Source: Agelaius tricolor
Lineage: Eukaryota; Chordata; Aves; Passeriformes; Icteridae
DNA: 64,000 bases
Assembly: GCA_023055355.1 (NCBI GenBank)
Contig: JALJCS010000024.1
Location: 11,175,501-11,239,500, forward strand
Direction of reading: 5' to 3'
Of this stretch, positions 35,655-47,861 are shown piece by piece. A program made the translations under genes and the position numbers. Within the stretch, counting starts at the first letter, position 1, and each line of letters starts with the position of its first letter. The notes under the pieces were generated by a model, which made no database searches, was not told where the DNA came from, and saw only the letters and a program-made list of their open reading frames with translations.

Positions 35655-38430
35655 TCCTAAGTGAAGGCAAACAGCAGGTTTCATGTTTTCAAAGAAAGAT
35701 GAGTCATTGTTAAAGGAGCATTTATTTAAGGTATATTCTGACTGTGAATGCATAATTTTTTAGGCAGAATTATTGGAAAAGGACCAAAACAAACACCTCT
35801 ACATGCTGTGTAACAGCATTATTTGGTTTTTCATTTAGACAGACACCATCTGAGAAGCCTCCCACATATCAGAAAGCCTGACTTCTCTGTGGGAGTGGGC
35901 AGAGGCGATGCTGACAGGCAAGCAGGCACCAGGGAGAAGCCGCTCTCGCTTCTGACTTTGGTTTCATCTTACTTCCAGGGCATTTCTACCAGAGATACAG
36001 AGTTTTTTTAATTTTTAAGAACTGTTTCCCTCACAGATCTGTGAGATTAATGGCAAGTGTCAGTTGATGCAGAAATGAGTCCAGGATCATCTGAAACTGT
36101 GCCATAGTCTAAAAATAAAAGGAGAAAGGTGGGCTTTTTCTCTGTTTTTTTTTTTTCCCTTCAAAAAGGAGTCATGCAATATTAACTTCAGCCCAGCAGA
36201 ACTGTCTGCCTGTGAGCAAGGATGCTGAGAAATGCAGATGATTCAAGAGCATGAAGTGTGTCTGAACCAGGCAAGTGCCAAGAACACAGAACTGAGTGAG
36301 CAGTTTGGGAAGCAGCAATTCTGCCACGAGGTCATTGTAAATTTGAGGGAACAGGTTTTCCCTCAGTGTTCTGGGCTAGGGCTTTTCTGCAGGAGCCATA
36401 GCTTCTGTAGGCACTCCTGAGTAGGCATGTAGCTATCTTGTACTCCTGGCAGCAAAGCACAGCAGGCTGGAAACATAAGATTTCTTCCTGTGTTCAGGAC
36501 AGGTCAGTCATGTTCCCTGCAGCACTGCAGGGGCTGAGTGTTCCACTCTCAGGAACCACACCTGAAGTGCAGAAAGTGCAGGAAATGCAGGAAATGCAGC
36601 CTGTTGGCTTGCATGGAAGGTGAATTATTTGGCCTCTCTGAAGGAAGAAGAAGAAAGCTCACAATGGTTCTTGTTTAGGACTGGGGGAAATATGAGTGTT
36701 TGTTCAACTGTGTTACCATGACATTTTGTTCTAGCAAGCCAGAATCTCTACAGCAAATCAGAGTATATGAAAACAAATCCTGTTGGTTAAACTGATTCAT
36801 TCCTGTGAAGAAAAAAGTCCCATAATGATTGCTCTTGTACCTTTCTGGGAATAGGTAGAGAGGAGAAGTTTACTAGATCCCTTCACTTAGCTACAGAAGT
36901 GAGTGAAGAACACTGCCAGCACTTCAGATCTGGCAAAGTTAATGTAGTCCATCCTTATATGTGTCAACATCATGGGTTTGCATCATTGAACCGAAAGGAA
37001 AAAAAATCCTTTTTAGGAAATATTTAATGTTACACAAAAAGGTACACTATGGTATAAGGATTATTTTGAGAATAAAAATAAACATAATGAAACTAAAGAT
37101 ATAGTTTGAGATGCTGCCAAAATACTGTTCTGCTGTGCTGCTTGTAAATCAAGGAACATTAATAAATTAGTAAAAGAAGGAGTCCTGAAAAAATCAGCTA
37201 GAGCATAATGAGATTGTCACAATTTTAGGGAAAACTATCTGGAGGCAAAATGGAAAAATCCACTGTTACAACTGAAGAATGCCTCCTTTCTGTCTCTATA
37301 CAATTTATTTGAAAATGGAGATATGTGGCAGATTATGCCCATTAAGCAGATGATGGACAACTTACAAGTGGTTCAGTGGTCCCTGAGAACAATAGCTTCT
37401 GGTGACATCTGATTTATGAAAAACCTAATCCTTGAAAACAGCTAAAACTGCAGCTAAAAACTGCAGATGGCAGTCCTGAACCTCTGAAACCACTCATGGA
37501 GATTTAACTGAGCACTCTAATGATTTTGACTATCTATCTGTGTCATCGCTGTGAGGAGAAACCCTGATCAGCAGCTTTGGACACCACACACCAACAGCGA
37601 GAGGCTCAGACAGATGGAGACAGAGACAAAGGTGAAAAAGGAGTTGTGTTCTCCCTGATTCACACAGAGGGATAAAGGCACAGGGGAACTAAGGACTTGT
37701 GGCACTCTATTCTTGTGCTAGCAGAGTATGTGCCAGGCTGTCCAAAACTAAGGCACACACACGAGCATGGAGCTGGATCTCAGAGCACCTTGTGAATTGA
37801 AAGCTGCTCTCAACATCCTCCTCCCCTCCCCTCCCCTTCTATGGTTTGTAAGACCAGATTTTCTAAATATATAAATTCTCTGTATTGGAGTAAATGACAA
37901 CCTCTGGTCCTTGAGGATTCAATGCAAATATGTCCTGGAGATAGTAGTTCTCTATTCATCTACACATCACTTTTTTCTACCTTCTTAGAAAAACATTATT
38001 GAGAAGGTACTAGGTAAATTTGATACTCATTAATTTAATTTTTTTCCTCTCTTTAACATTCATCCACCTTCCAGCTGTGTAGGACTGTTTTTCATTTTTA
38101 ATTCACCAGTGTTTTTGATGATGTAACCTTAATACACTATTTCCAACCCCCCTGGCTACATCTGGGTCAGTATGAGAGAAGACAGGAGAATTTCCTTTGC
38201 ACCTTTCTGGAGGAAGATAAAGGTGTAACCCTGCATATGACCAAAATGCTGCTGTGACTGAAGGAGGTCTTTCATCACCCTCAGAGAAAAATGCAAAGCA
38301 TGCTGAGTGTGAGGGGATGCTGCCCTGTGCTTCTCCAGCAGCACAAGTGGAACTGGAGTAATGGGAGGCCCTTCCAGCCTTCCTGCCTGTGATGAGAACA
38401 GGCAGAGATACCTGCCCACATGCACCTTGT
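35655..38430. other. Intergenic; no gene seen
   Basis: No coding exon or dated repeat was recognised. A short (GCAGGAAAT)-type tandem occurs near 36570-36600. Confidence 0.45.
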
Positions 38431-38431
38431 G

Positions 38432-38572
38432 TATGTCTGTGTGTATATATATGTGTGTATATTTATATATATATATGTATATATATGTGTGTATATATAT
38501 GTATGTATGTATATATATATATATGTGTGTATGTATACAGGGTGCATATCTATATGTATATGTATGTATATA
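38432..38572. repeat. TA/TG microsatellite, left part
   Basis: Alternating TATA, TGTG and TATG motifs. The frames through it encode only Tyr/Ile/His or Val/Cys/Tyr runs. It continues past the LTR at 38573-38956 and was evidently one array before the insertion. Confidence 0.88.
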
Positions 38573-38956
38573 TGTCACGGACATATTTTATGAAAAATCC
38601 TTTTGCTAGGATTTTTCTCCTGAGAAGCTGAGAGGCCTCAGAAACAAAATGTAAGCAATAATTATCTGCTGCTGTGGAATGCAACAGGTGCATCTTTGAT
38701 TGGTCTCATGTGGTTGTTTTTAATTAATGGCCAATCACAGTCCAGCTGTCTCAGACTTTCTGGTCAGTCACAAGATTTTATTATCATTTCATTCTTTTCT
38801 ATTCTTAGCTAGCCTTCTGATGAAATGCTTTCTTCTATTCTTTTAGCATAGTTTTAATATAATACAAATAATAAAATAATAAATCAGCCTTCTGAAACAC
38901 GGAGTCAAGATTCTCATCTCTTCCCTTGTCCTGGGACCCCTGTGAACACCACCACA
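38573..38956 (+). mobile_element. Solo LTR (384 bp), endogenous retrovirus
   Basis: It begins TGTCACGGACAT and ends CACCACCACA, flanked on both sides by TATATA (38567-38572 and 38957-38962), a possible 6-bp target duplication. AATAAA occurs at 38870-38875 and 38878-38883 near the 3' end. No internal retroviral sequence adjoins it. It resembles an LTR I recall as abundant in songbirds. A 6-bp duplication suggests the class II (ERVK-like) group, but the flanks are low-complexity. Confidence 0.75.
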
Positions 38957-39014
38957 TATATATCTCAACATAATGCAAGGGGTATATGTATATATATATG
39001 TATATGTATATCTC
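38957..39014. repeat. TA/TG microsatellite, right part
   Basis: TATATATCTCAACATAATGC, then a TATATG run, then TATATCTCAACATGATGTAA. Two copies of the TATCTCAACAT(A/G)ATG(C/T)AA motif bracket the TA/TG run. Confidence 0.8.
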
Positions 39015-39189
39015 AACATGATGTAAGGGCAGAATTGCAGCGTGTATATCCCTTGTGGCTCAAGGAATTGAGCCTCCCTCCATGACCGACCCTCTCTCTT
39101 TATGCATCAGTCTGCATCTGAAACAATAGTACTAAAAACAGGCTGAAGAAAAGAGCAGAAGTATTTCCAGCAACAAGAACAGAAGGTTT

Positions 39190-39417
39190 CTATTCGCAAG
39201 CATTGCGAGTGAGCGGCCCCTGGCAGCGAGGCCCCAGGGCAGCCGTGCCGCGGGAGCTGGCCCCGGTGCCCAGGAGGTGCAGTGCCAATGACACCTAGTG
39301 TCAGGAGCGCGGATAGAGCCTCCAGAGCAGGAGCTGCTCCACTCGGCTTTCTGCACCAAGCCTGTTTATTGCATTTAGGCTTGTTTTTTAGATAGTATCA
39401 CACCTCCCCCTCCTCCT
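39190..39417 (-). mobile_element. Possible ERV polypurine tract and LTR start
   Basis: Read on the minus strand, a 15-16 base purine run (AAGGAGGAGGGGGAGG) is followed directly by TGTGATACTATC. About 30 bases later comes AATGCAATAAACAGG, then GC-rich sequence down to about 39190. This is the order PPT, LTR start, poly(A) signal, R/U5. The 3' LTR boundary is not clear and no family is recognised. Confidence 0.35.
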
Positions 39418-39419
39418 TG

Positions 39420-42400
39420 TCATAATCTTTTTGAAACTCATTTTCTATTGGATGTTGGATCTGTGGTTGCAGCCTCCATAGTGCATGGCAAAGCTCTTAT
39501 CCTCCAGCTCTATTCATTGATCACCTGCCTGGGAGTGCCTGGGACAGAGGTGGGACATGCAGCACATCCCCAGCTGAAGTTACAGGGAAGAGTCAGGCTT
39601 GTTCAGTGACCACCTTGTTGATGCCATATTCCCTCTTTTACTTGGTTATAGAAATTACAACCTCCTGACAATCTCGCTGGTCTCTGCCACCTATTTTATT
39701 GTTGTTCTTGTCTATTTAATCTGTCAGAAGATAGGGAGACAAGACTCATGTTTCCCATCATTTAGAGTGTCAGGGTTGACCACATGCAGGATGAGGAGGG
39801 AGAGATTTTTCTCTAGAACTGAAGGGGATTTTCCAGTGGCAGAACTCCCACACAAGACAAGAGAGTGCTGAGAACCCATAGCCTCTGTAACCTGATATAT
39901 CTACCTTAAAATGTCTAAGCAGTAAAGCCTTTTTACGGTATGCTCAGCAGAAACCTGATACTTCCTGTGGGATTCTATGCTTATCTTGCTTGCCAAGGGA
40001 AGAAATGTCTCCAGCACAAGAGTTTCTGCTTGAAGTATCATAATATCATTTCATTTGCTTCCTTTGCTCCTGGAGATGGACAGAGCGTCCAGTCAGACTG
40101 ACCTGATCTGGTAACAAAAGTACATGGATTTCTTGGGAGTTTTACTTCATCGGGATTATGCCTAAAAATAGTAAAAATGAAAACTTTAAAGAAGTGAAAA
40201 TAGCAGTTGGACAACATATTATACTTCTGTTTATATCTACTTGACACAAATTTAATAGGCTCGAGTCATGTTATCTGTAACTCTATGGCAGATACCCTAA
40301 TTTCCAATGCTCATCCCTAACAGTGACCTTGAACACTTTCTGAGAAGATCAGGATTTCAGAACTCACCATCATCTGTGCTTTGGACCACGTTAAGTCAGT
40401 GAAGACATGGGAGGAGTTTGTCAGTCATTTATAAATATTCCTAGACAATGGAAATGATCTGGCTGTGGGGATCTCTCTCAAAAACACATTAAAGTCTGAC
40501 TCACCCTCTTGATGAGGATATATTTTAGTCTCATTAATAGAGTACCACTGTGATACACTGATAATGAGATCAGGTAAAAAATGGGGACTGTAAATAGAAG
40601 CATAAATGGCAATGGCAAAGACATACAGTTCTCCAGGGGGCATAGATTTTTCTTCATGTATGATCAGAGTGACCACTTCCACTTAATAAATTTTTTTGCT
40701 CAAAATCACAATTTTTTCCAAATGTTATGTCAATGTGCCACAAGAAACCAGGAAAAATGTCAGCCAGTTATGGTCTCAAGTCTTCTCTTGTAAGCAAATG
40801 TGACACAATGGAACAGTGAGCTCAGTGAACTAGGAAGGACACATAAATTCAGTTTAAAATGTTCTTGAAGTCTGAAGGTCTCTGTGGCTCAAATTTCAGA
40901 GGATGTATCATTAATCAGTGCCTGTCTGCAGGGACAGTCCTTGTTCAGAATGACAAGATTCAGCAATCACTGCAGTCACTGTTAAAATGTAGAGCCAATT
41001 ACATATAAAATATTTATAGTCTTTGTCTGTATCCCTTTTTACTGAGACATGGAAACATTCCAGTAGATTTGATTTTTTTAAACTGATGCTCATTCACTTG
41101 CCAATCTCATCTTGTCTCCTGGGATCCTAGCCTGAGTTTTAGGATTTTTTGTCCTTCTTACCAAGCAAAACTGGTGAGTTTGTATGTCTGTGACACTGTT
41201 CCCAGGGGTATTCCTGGTATCCCCAGGAGTGTACACCTGGTTTCCAGGAGTGAAGAAGCAGCAGAGATGTACTCTGAAACAATTTCTCAAAAACTGCTGT
41301 TAACTGTTCTTCCTTACAGAACATACAGGCAATACAGACAATTTTTACTGTGTTTGTAAGTAGTCAGCCTTCTCTACTAAGCTGGCTGCATTTTAAGATT
41401 TCTGTTATTAGAATGACATTATATTCTATTATTGGTACGTGGGCTTTTTGCACCCTTTGTGGAAATGGTAGCTCCAGATTTGCTTGAAGAGGTTTTTGTT
41501 GCAGCTGCTAATCTAAATGCAAAGTGTGAAGCTGCCTGGTCCATGCTGGGTAGGGACACTGCCTGGTAGCTGGTGTTCCACTCTTTCTAGTAGGACAGAA
41601 ACAACATAGGTACTCATCTGACATTATTCTCCCTGTCTGGCATTATCCTCACTTTCAACCCATCTCTCTTTCTGGCACAGGAATTAAAATCTGCTATACT
41701 TTTGTGTAAATTGCTGACACAAACATTTTGACTCCTAATGCAATCCAAAGGTCATGAGAACTCTTGTATTGGGTGCTGTTTGCAGGTAGGTATGAGCTTG
41801 CTCCCCTCAACAAGGGCTGTTACTGCCAGCCATTAACCTCTGGGTGCCTGATATTTGGAGAGTGGAATGAGAGAAGTGTCAGTTTAGCCTTTGTTCATAA
41901 CGAAGAGAATAATGACAGCTATATCAAGTGTGTTTCCCTATATTACACTGCTTGTTAATTATAAATTAATTCAGGTTTCCAAGTTATTCTGAAAAGAATG
42001 GGACTATTTTATTTTTTAAACCTGATTGTGGGGACAAATATTAGGATTATATTGACTAATGCCTAGTTATATACTGCATGTCTTAAAAGCACCGCTCCAC
42101 AGGGCAGATTAAGGCATGGAAATGTTGCTAATTTTATTTCTCTGAATGAGGAACAAGTTTGCTTAATTCTCTTTCTGACTTTTTGATTCTGTTCATTTAT
42201 CTATTTTTAACAAATTATTTCTTTTTAGTTATTAGCTAATAAAACATGCCTTATTGGAATATCCTATAATAAGATTTCCTACTATATGCATTCAAATTTT
42301 TAAAATAGCTCATGAACTTTGTTGTAACTCACACTTTCGTAGTATTTAATATGAAAGATGTGGTGCACATAACTTTTCTTCCTATATAACTGTTGAGTGT

Positions 42401-45400
42401 CTGATCCATTTTCAATTATAAGGCAAATAAAAGACTCATATTAGGAAACAAAATCTATCTTGCTTATGTCAGAGACCCTAGGTGAAAATAAACCAGGAAA
42501 AGTGGGAGTTGGATCACAGCAAAATTATTAACATTATTCTTGGTATATTTTTTGAAAAAAGCTTTTGTGTTCCTTAGACTGAAATTCAATTAATACAAAA
42601 ACACAAGTCAAAAATCTTGAGGTGAAAATATTCATGTTAATTTTGCAAAATCAAAAACTGTAAGAGAAGAAACTGGTAGATCAAATATGCTGAAGCTGTT
42701 TGGAGTGACAAGACTTTGAAGGCTCAAAAATCTTAAATACAGGAGTCTAACATAGAGCAATCTCCATTTTCCTGGTCAATAGTGAAGACTGTGCACACGT
42801 GTGCTTGCTTTAAATATAAACTGCAGGAACTGTTTTACACTCTGAAAAGGATGCTTGCCAGAGGTGAACGAAAACTGAAGGTACCTGGGAAGAATGCAGG
42901 CAGTCCACAGAGCTGGTCCACAGCATGGGCCAGAGAGAGCAAATGTTCTGAAGGAAAGAGTTTGTGGTATAGAGCTCAACTCACTTTATGTGTTAATCCT
43001 GGCGAGTTTCTCAAGCTATTCCAGCTATTAGGTTTTCACTGGGGAATCATGAACCCACTCCTGTCCTTGTGCTGTGTGCCCTGTGCTGTGATGCAGAACG
43101 TCCCTGCACGGCAGTGAATGGCTCCCTGGCAGCTCAGGTGTAACACACCAGTGCCACCAAGCTTCTTATTCCTTGCCCTTAATCCTCTCGCTGCTGCCTT
43201 TAATCTGTCGCTGTTGACAACTGCTCCACGCTGCCACTCAGACTCCTGACTGAAGGAAGCTCCTCCCTCCTCTACATCCTGGCTTGGCTGTGAAAGTCTT
43301 TCTGTTCCTCCCCTCCTCTCAGTTAAATACATTTTAACCATACCCACAGTCCTTTGGGCATCTTTCCTCCCTTGTATAACTTCTTTCCTTGCAGTCTCAC
43401 TGGGAAGTGTCTCTCTTCACTCCCCCTCACTCAAAATACAACACTCTCCAGCATCTGCCACTGTTTCTCCTTTTCCCCTGTTTCCTCAATCACTTTAAAA
43501 GCCTCATCTTTGTCTTGAAGGTCTTTGTAGCTTCATCTCATTCAGCAGTCTGATCTCCCCTCTTACCTTGCTCCCCTTGCTCCAGCAATGGCTCCAGTCT
43601 TTTCTTCAGATTGTTTTCTTCCTTTATTCCTCTCTGCAGGACTTTTCCCACATTGTATTTTTAGAGCCAGACCTGCCATCAGAGGTTCAAAGCTTTCATA
43701 AAGGGTATCATACTTTCATGACATATTTCTGGGAAGCTGTCAGACCCTGTATAACTTCACATACAACCACTTCTTTAACAAGGGGCTGGTATAAAGGCTT
43801 GAATCTCTGACTGGCTTCTCCCTGTCTGACCTATGGCCACCTGTAGGACTGCAAGCTTGTCAGGGCTGGCTCCAACTCTGACTCTGGTCTCTTTTATGAG
43901 CCTAACTGCCAGGCTTTGAAAGACACTTTCTGAGAAATCTGGTTACATATTGCTATAGTTTTTAAGATACAGGATATATTTTGTTTTTATTACACTGCAC
44001 ACCCAAGCAACCCTTTTTATATATAGGGTGACATATCTTGCTCTGTTGAGATAGCAGTTGGGAATGCAAGTGCAGATGTTAAGAACAAATTTCAGAATAA
44101 GTATCCTACAGCACAGCTGTGGCTTTGGTAATATATTTTAGTCAAAAGTTTGACTTTTTTTTTTTTTCTATTAGTGTTCCAGAAAAGGAGCTGAGAGATC
44201 TTTCTCTCCCCTGTATTTAAAATACCTCTAAGTTTGTGTGAAGGCCTTTTGTGTTTCTTGTCCACTGATTCCATTGTACCTGAATCTCATAGCTGATGAC
44301 ATGGACTTATTAAGGGGGATGATGGTCCTCACTTGCAGCATGAATGATGTAATTTTAATTTATTAAAATATTGTCTTTCATCACTTTTCCTATCAGCTGA
44401 ATGCGAGATCGTACATGGATGGTGGAGTCTGGTGACAGCTGAATATCCAGTTGTGTTCTGCAGTCTAGGAAAGCATTAGTGTTCTCCCCATCTGTTCTCA
44501 CTTCCATTGTAGTGGTTTGCCTACCACATAATATTAAAATGCTGATAATCCCCAGCAAAACACAGACTGAATATTTGTTCCTGTTCTTATCATGTTCAAA
44601 CATGACTTGCACGTGGTTCTTACTTTACCATCACAAATTGAAATAATACACTCTGATTTAGCTGCAGCATTCCCACGTTACCATGCTTGTACCTGCAATG
44701 TGCCTCATAAATCAGCACTAAATGAAAATTAAATTGGATGAAAACTATTTATATGTTTTATTTAGAAACAAATAGGAATTTTATCAACAGATATGAAAGT
44801 CAACATTGTACACAGCTATGAATGTGGAAGAGCCAAAATCTAATATGTATATGTATATAAAATAAATTGATTATAAATAGTTTATAATATATTAGTGTCA
44901 TGTCTATTAAAGAAGTAAATATGCAATGAAATATTTTCTTTTCTAGTTGCTGTAACATAATTATAAAATCCCGTCTTTCCCAGCCTGATGAGTGGCATTC
45001 CCAGAGCAGTATATGCTGTTTGCTAGATGACAGTAATTGTGAACAATCAGTCTGACTTTATACTGGGTAAAACAGGGAGCTCACTCTCAGTTAGGAGTAT
45101 GCAGCTTCAATTCAAAAGAATTGTGTGAATTGGGATGTATTTAACATCTTCACTTTTCTCCATTCCAGAATTATTTTTTAAATCTTTTTTTCTCATTATG
45201 TAAATGCAGAAAACATAAGGTACTTAGTGCATGTTCTTACTGCTGTGAAAAAATCAACCCATCTGTAAACACACAGTTAGACTCTGCGTGTATGAGAGAA
45301 TATGTATTGTGCTTCTCCTACCAGCCCAGAGTGTCATTAGTTTGGTCTGATCAGACAGACAGTGTGGGATTACAGCATGGGCTTGTGAGCAAAAGTGGGA

Positions 45401-46685
45401 CAGAGGGGCAGAAGGACAGAGCTGTGTAATCAATGTAAACTCATTTATTATATAAACAAGCATATCTTCTTGATCCAGATGGATTTTCCTTATGGACAGG
45501 TGGTGGTGTGGCCTTCCTTTTGGGCATATGGGGTCATCAGGCTGATCTGGTTTTTGAAAATATGAGAATTAGGTTTGTGACTGTGTTCTTTTATTTGTCT
45601 GGGTTTGGCTGTTTGTTCTTAGAGGAGTGTGCACGCAGTGACTGATGAGTACCAGCACTGCTGCCTCGCTCCACACCGGTGCCAGCCTGCACTGAGCTCT
45701 TACTGTGGCACAGGTGAGACACCCTAAACACAACACTGCTCTGATGGCTCAGACATGGAGTCAGTTTGGCTTAAAGAGTGTTCAAAAGCCAGGTCCTGTA
45801 GGTAGACTCCACTCTTTGATGCACTGTTTGCTTGCTGCTCATTTTAGACCAAACCAGGCGTTTTAACATGAAGATATTTTGCTGTTAATGGTGACGTACA
45901 GTCTCATACAGCAGGGGCATCATACAGCAATGGCACCATGTAATTCAAATCATGGCTTATCTCACCCAAGATTAATTCTCCCCAGTGTGCACATCAGATT
46001 TCTCCATCCTTCCACCTTGGGCAGAAGTGCCCCATTCTCAGAGGTGAAAACCATTCCAGGCATTTACCCACATTCTCCCATACACCTTGCTACCCATAAC
46101 CATACTGCTGCAGGATGTGTTCCTGTGTGAAATTCCTAAATAGGTGTATCTTGGAAAAGTCAGAACAGGTTCTTGAGACACACCAGTGTGTGCATTCTGT
46201 TTACCCAAGGATGCTGGAGGGACTGAGGAGCCATTGTAACAAGGCAGAAATCATCTCACTGCAGATAGGGAAGGTGCCATTCTTCATCTCGACCATAAAT
46301 TAACTCTCAAATCAAAAAAGGGAAAAAGTTTTGTTGCTTATTGTTTTCATGAGATGGTGCCCAAGGTACAGGGGTGACTGCCAGGCTAGGCCCAAGTACC
46401 AGATTGCTCTCATAGCTAGTGAACAAATGATACACAGCACAGCAAACTGCAAAAGCCAAAACCAGCTCCACACACTCTCTAATTTGATGTACAGCAAGAC
46501 ATGGAATGTGGTATGGAGGAGGTAAGGGAACAAACAAATCAGTGTCAAGAACAAGTAACTGAATATTGTAACCAGAAACTGCTAAATAGATATAGAATTA
46601 GTTTCCTCTACCATGCTCTGATCAAATCTGTTATTCTTATGAACACTTAGTGCCCTGTGTTGGGTGCCAGGAAAGATTGTGATGG
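39420..46685. other. Intergenic; no gene seen
   Basis: Mostly AT-rich. The short frames (up to 111 codons) are random in appearance, without domains. No RNA gene or secure repeat was identified. Confidence 0.45.
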
Positions 46686-46689
46686 GCTC

Positions 46690-47215
46690 ACCCTGAATGT
46701 CAGCTCAGCCTCACAGAGCTGCTTGCTCACAGCTCTCAGTGGAATAGAAGAAAGAACTGACATGGCAGAAATGAGAAAAGTCATGCTTTGAGATAAACTA
46801 CAGTATAATAAGTAAAGGGTTAAAAAAAAGGGAAAGGATTAAAAAAAAAAAAAAAAAAGCAAAACCAAACCAAATAACCCAAAGTGATGCAAAAGCAATC
46901 ACTTTCCACCAAATGACTGCTGCTGATGCAGCCCCTGAGCAACAACCCCTCAGACAGAAAACTCACCACCTCACATTGCTGAGCATGGCATCAGATGTTC
47001 TGGAATGTTCCTGGGATCAGTTGGGGTGAGCTGGGGTCAGATATCCTGGTTGTATCCTCTCCCAAACCCTTGCCCATCCCCAGCCTCCTCGCTGGAGGGA
47101 GTGTGAGAGAGAGAAGGCCTTGTGCTGTACAGGCAATTCATCTCAGCCAGAACCCACACACTACCACAACTCTGTGCTTGTGGAGTCTTAGAGGTTTAAA
47201 TCTGGATTTCCTCTT
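46690..47215. mobile_element. Older avian LTR-like interspersed repeat
   Basis: Segments such as AAAGTCATGCTTTGAGATAA, GCTGAGCATGGCATCAGATG, TGGAATGTTCCTGGGATCAG and TCCTCGCTGGAGGGAGTGTG match, in order, a repeat I remember as common in bird genomes. That repeat is probably ERVL-type LTR sequence. It is diverged and its ends are uncertain. A poly(A) run sits inside near 46840-46858. It lies immediately before the younger LTR at 47236. Confidence 0.5.
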
Positions 47216-47235
47216 GGCCACAGAATGACTAGGGT

Positions 47236-47855
47236 TGTGGGATCTCAGCACATCGTTCCCGATGTCCAGAGATGCCAGGAGAACCCTTGGGGGTCTCGAA
47301 AACCCTGGAATGTTGCCAAGAGTGCTTGGTGGCTTGATTTTGATCCATCCACAGAAGTAACAAGAGTCTGAGGACAAGAGAATCACTTTAGAGTAAAAGG
47401 TGTAAAAGAGACACATTTAGAAAGTGAGATATAGACTTTAAGGTTTTTGGTACAGGGGGGTTATGGAGACAAGATGGAGAGATCGGGGCGTGTCTTGTCC
47501 TTCTTCTTTCTTCTTCTTGTCCTCCATCTCCTGTGATGATGTTGGCACTTAGAGATTGGTTTCTGGTGAAGGTGCACTTGCCAACATGGGCGAAAAGCAT
47601 TGGGAAATAAAGGTAAATATTGTATACGTAGGTTTTAGTATAAAAAGACATGACCGCCCCGTGGGTGGTCAGAGAGTGCCTGTGACTGCTTGCAGATCAG
47701 ACCTCTGTTGGGCAGACAGAAAAATTTTTGTAGATAAGAAATAATAAACAACCTGAAGACCGAAAGCTGAAGAGTCCAGACTCGTCCTTTGCATCGCGCC
47801 CACCAAAGAACCACTCTACCCGTGTCGGGGCAGAGACAGACAGCCGGACCCGACA
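47236..47855 (+). mobile_element. Solo LTR (620 bp) of an ERVK-like retrovirus
   Basis: It starts TGTGGGATC and ends GACCCGACA, imperfect inverted ends (7 of 9), with TAGGGT directly repeated on both sides (47230-47235 and 47856-47861). Internal LTR signals are in the expected order: TATAAAAAG at 47639-47647 and AATAAA at 47743-47748, then an R/U5-like tail. A 6-bp duplication is typical of class II avian ERVs. No gag, pol or env sequence adjoins it, so it is a recombinational solo LTR. Confidence 0.9.
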
Positions 47856-47861
47856 TAGGGT

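Noticed and set aside
38156..38631. Tyr/Ile/His-rich and Val/Cys/Tyr-rich frames on both strands
   Set aside because: They run through the TA/TG microsatellite into the LTR edge; low-complexity artefacts.
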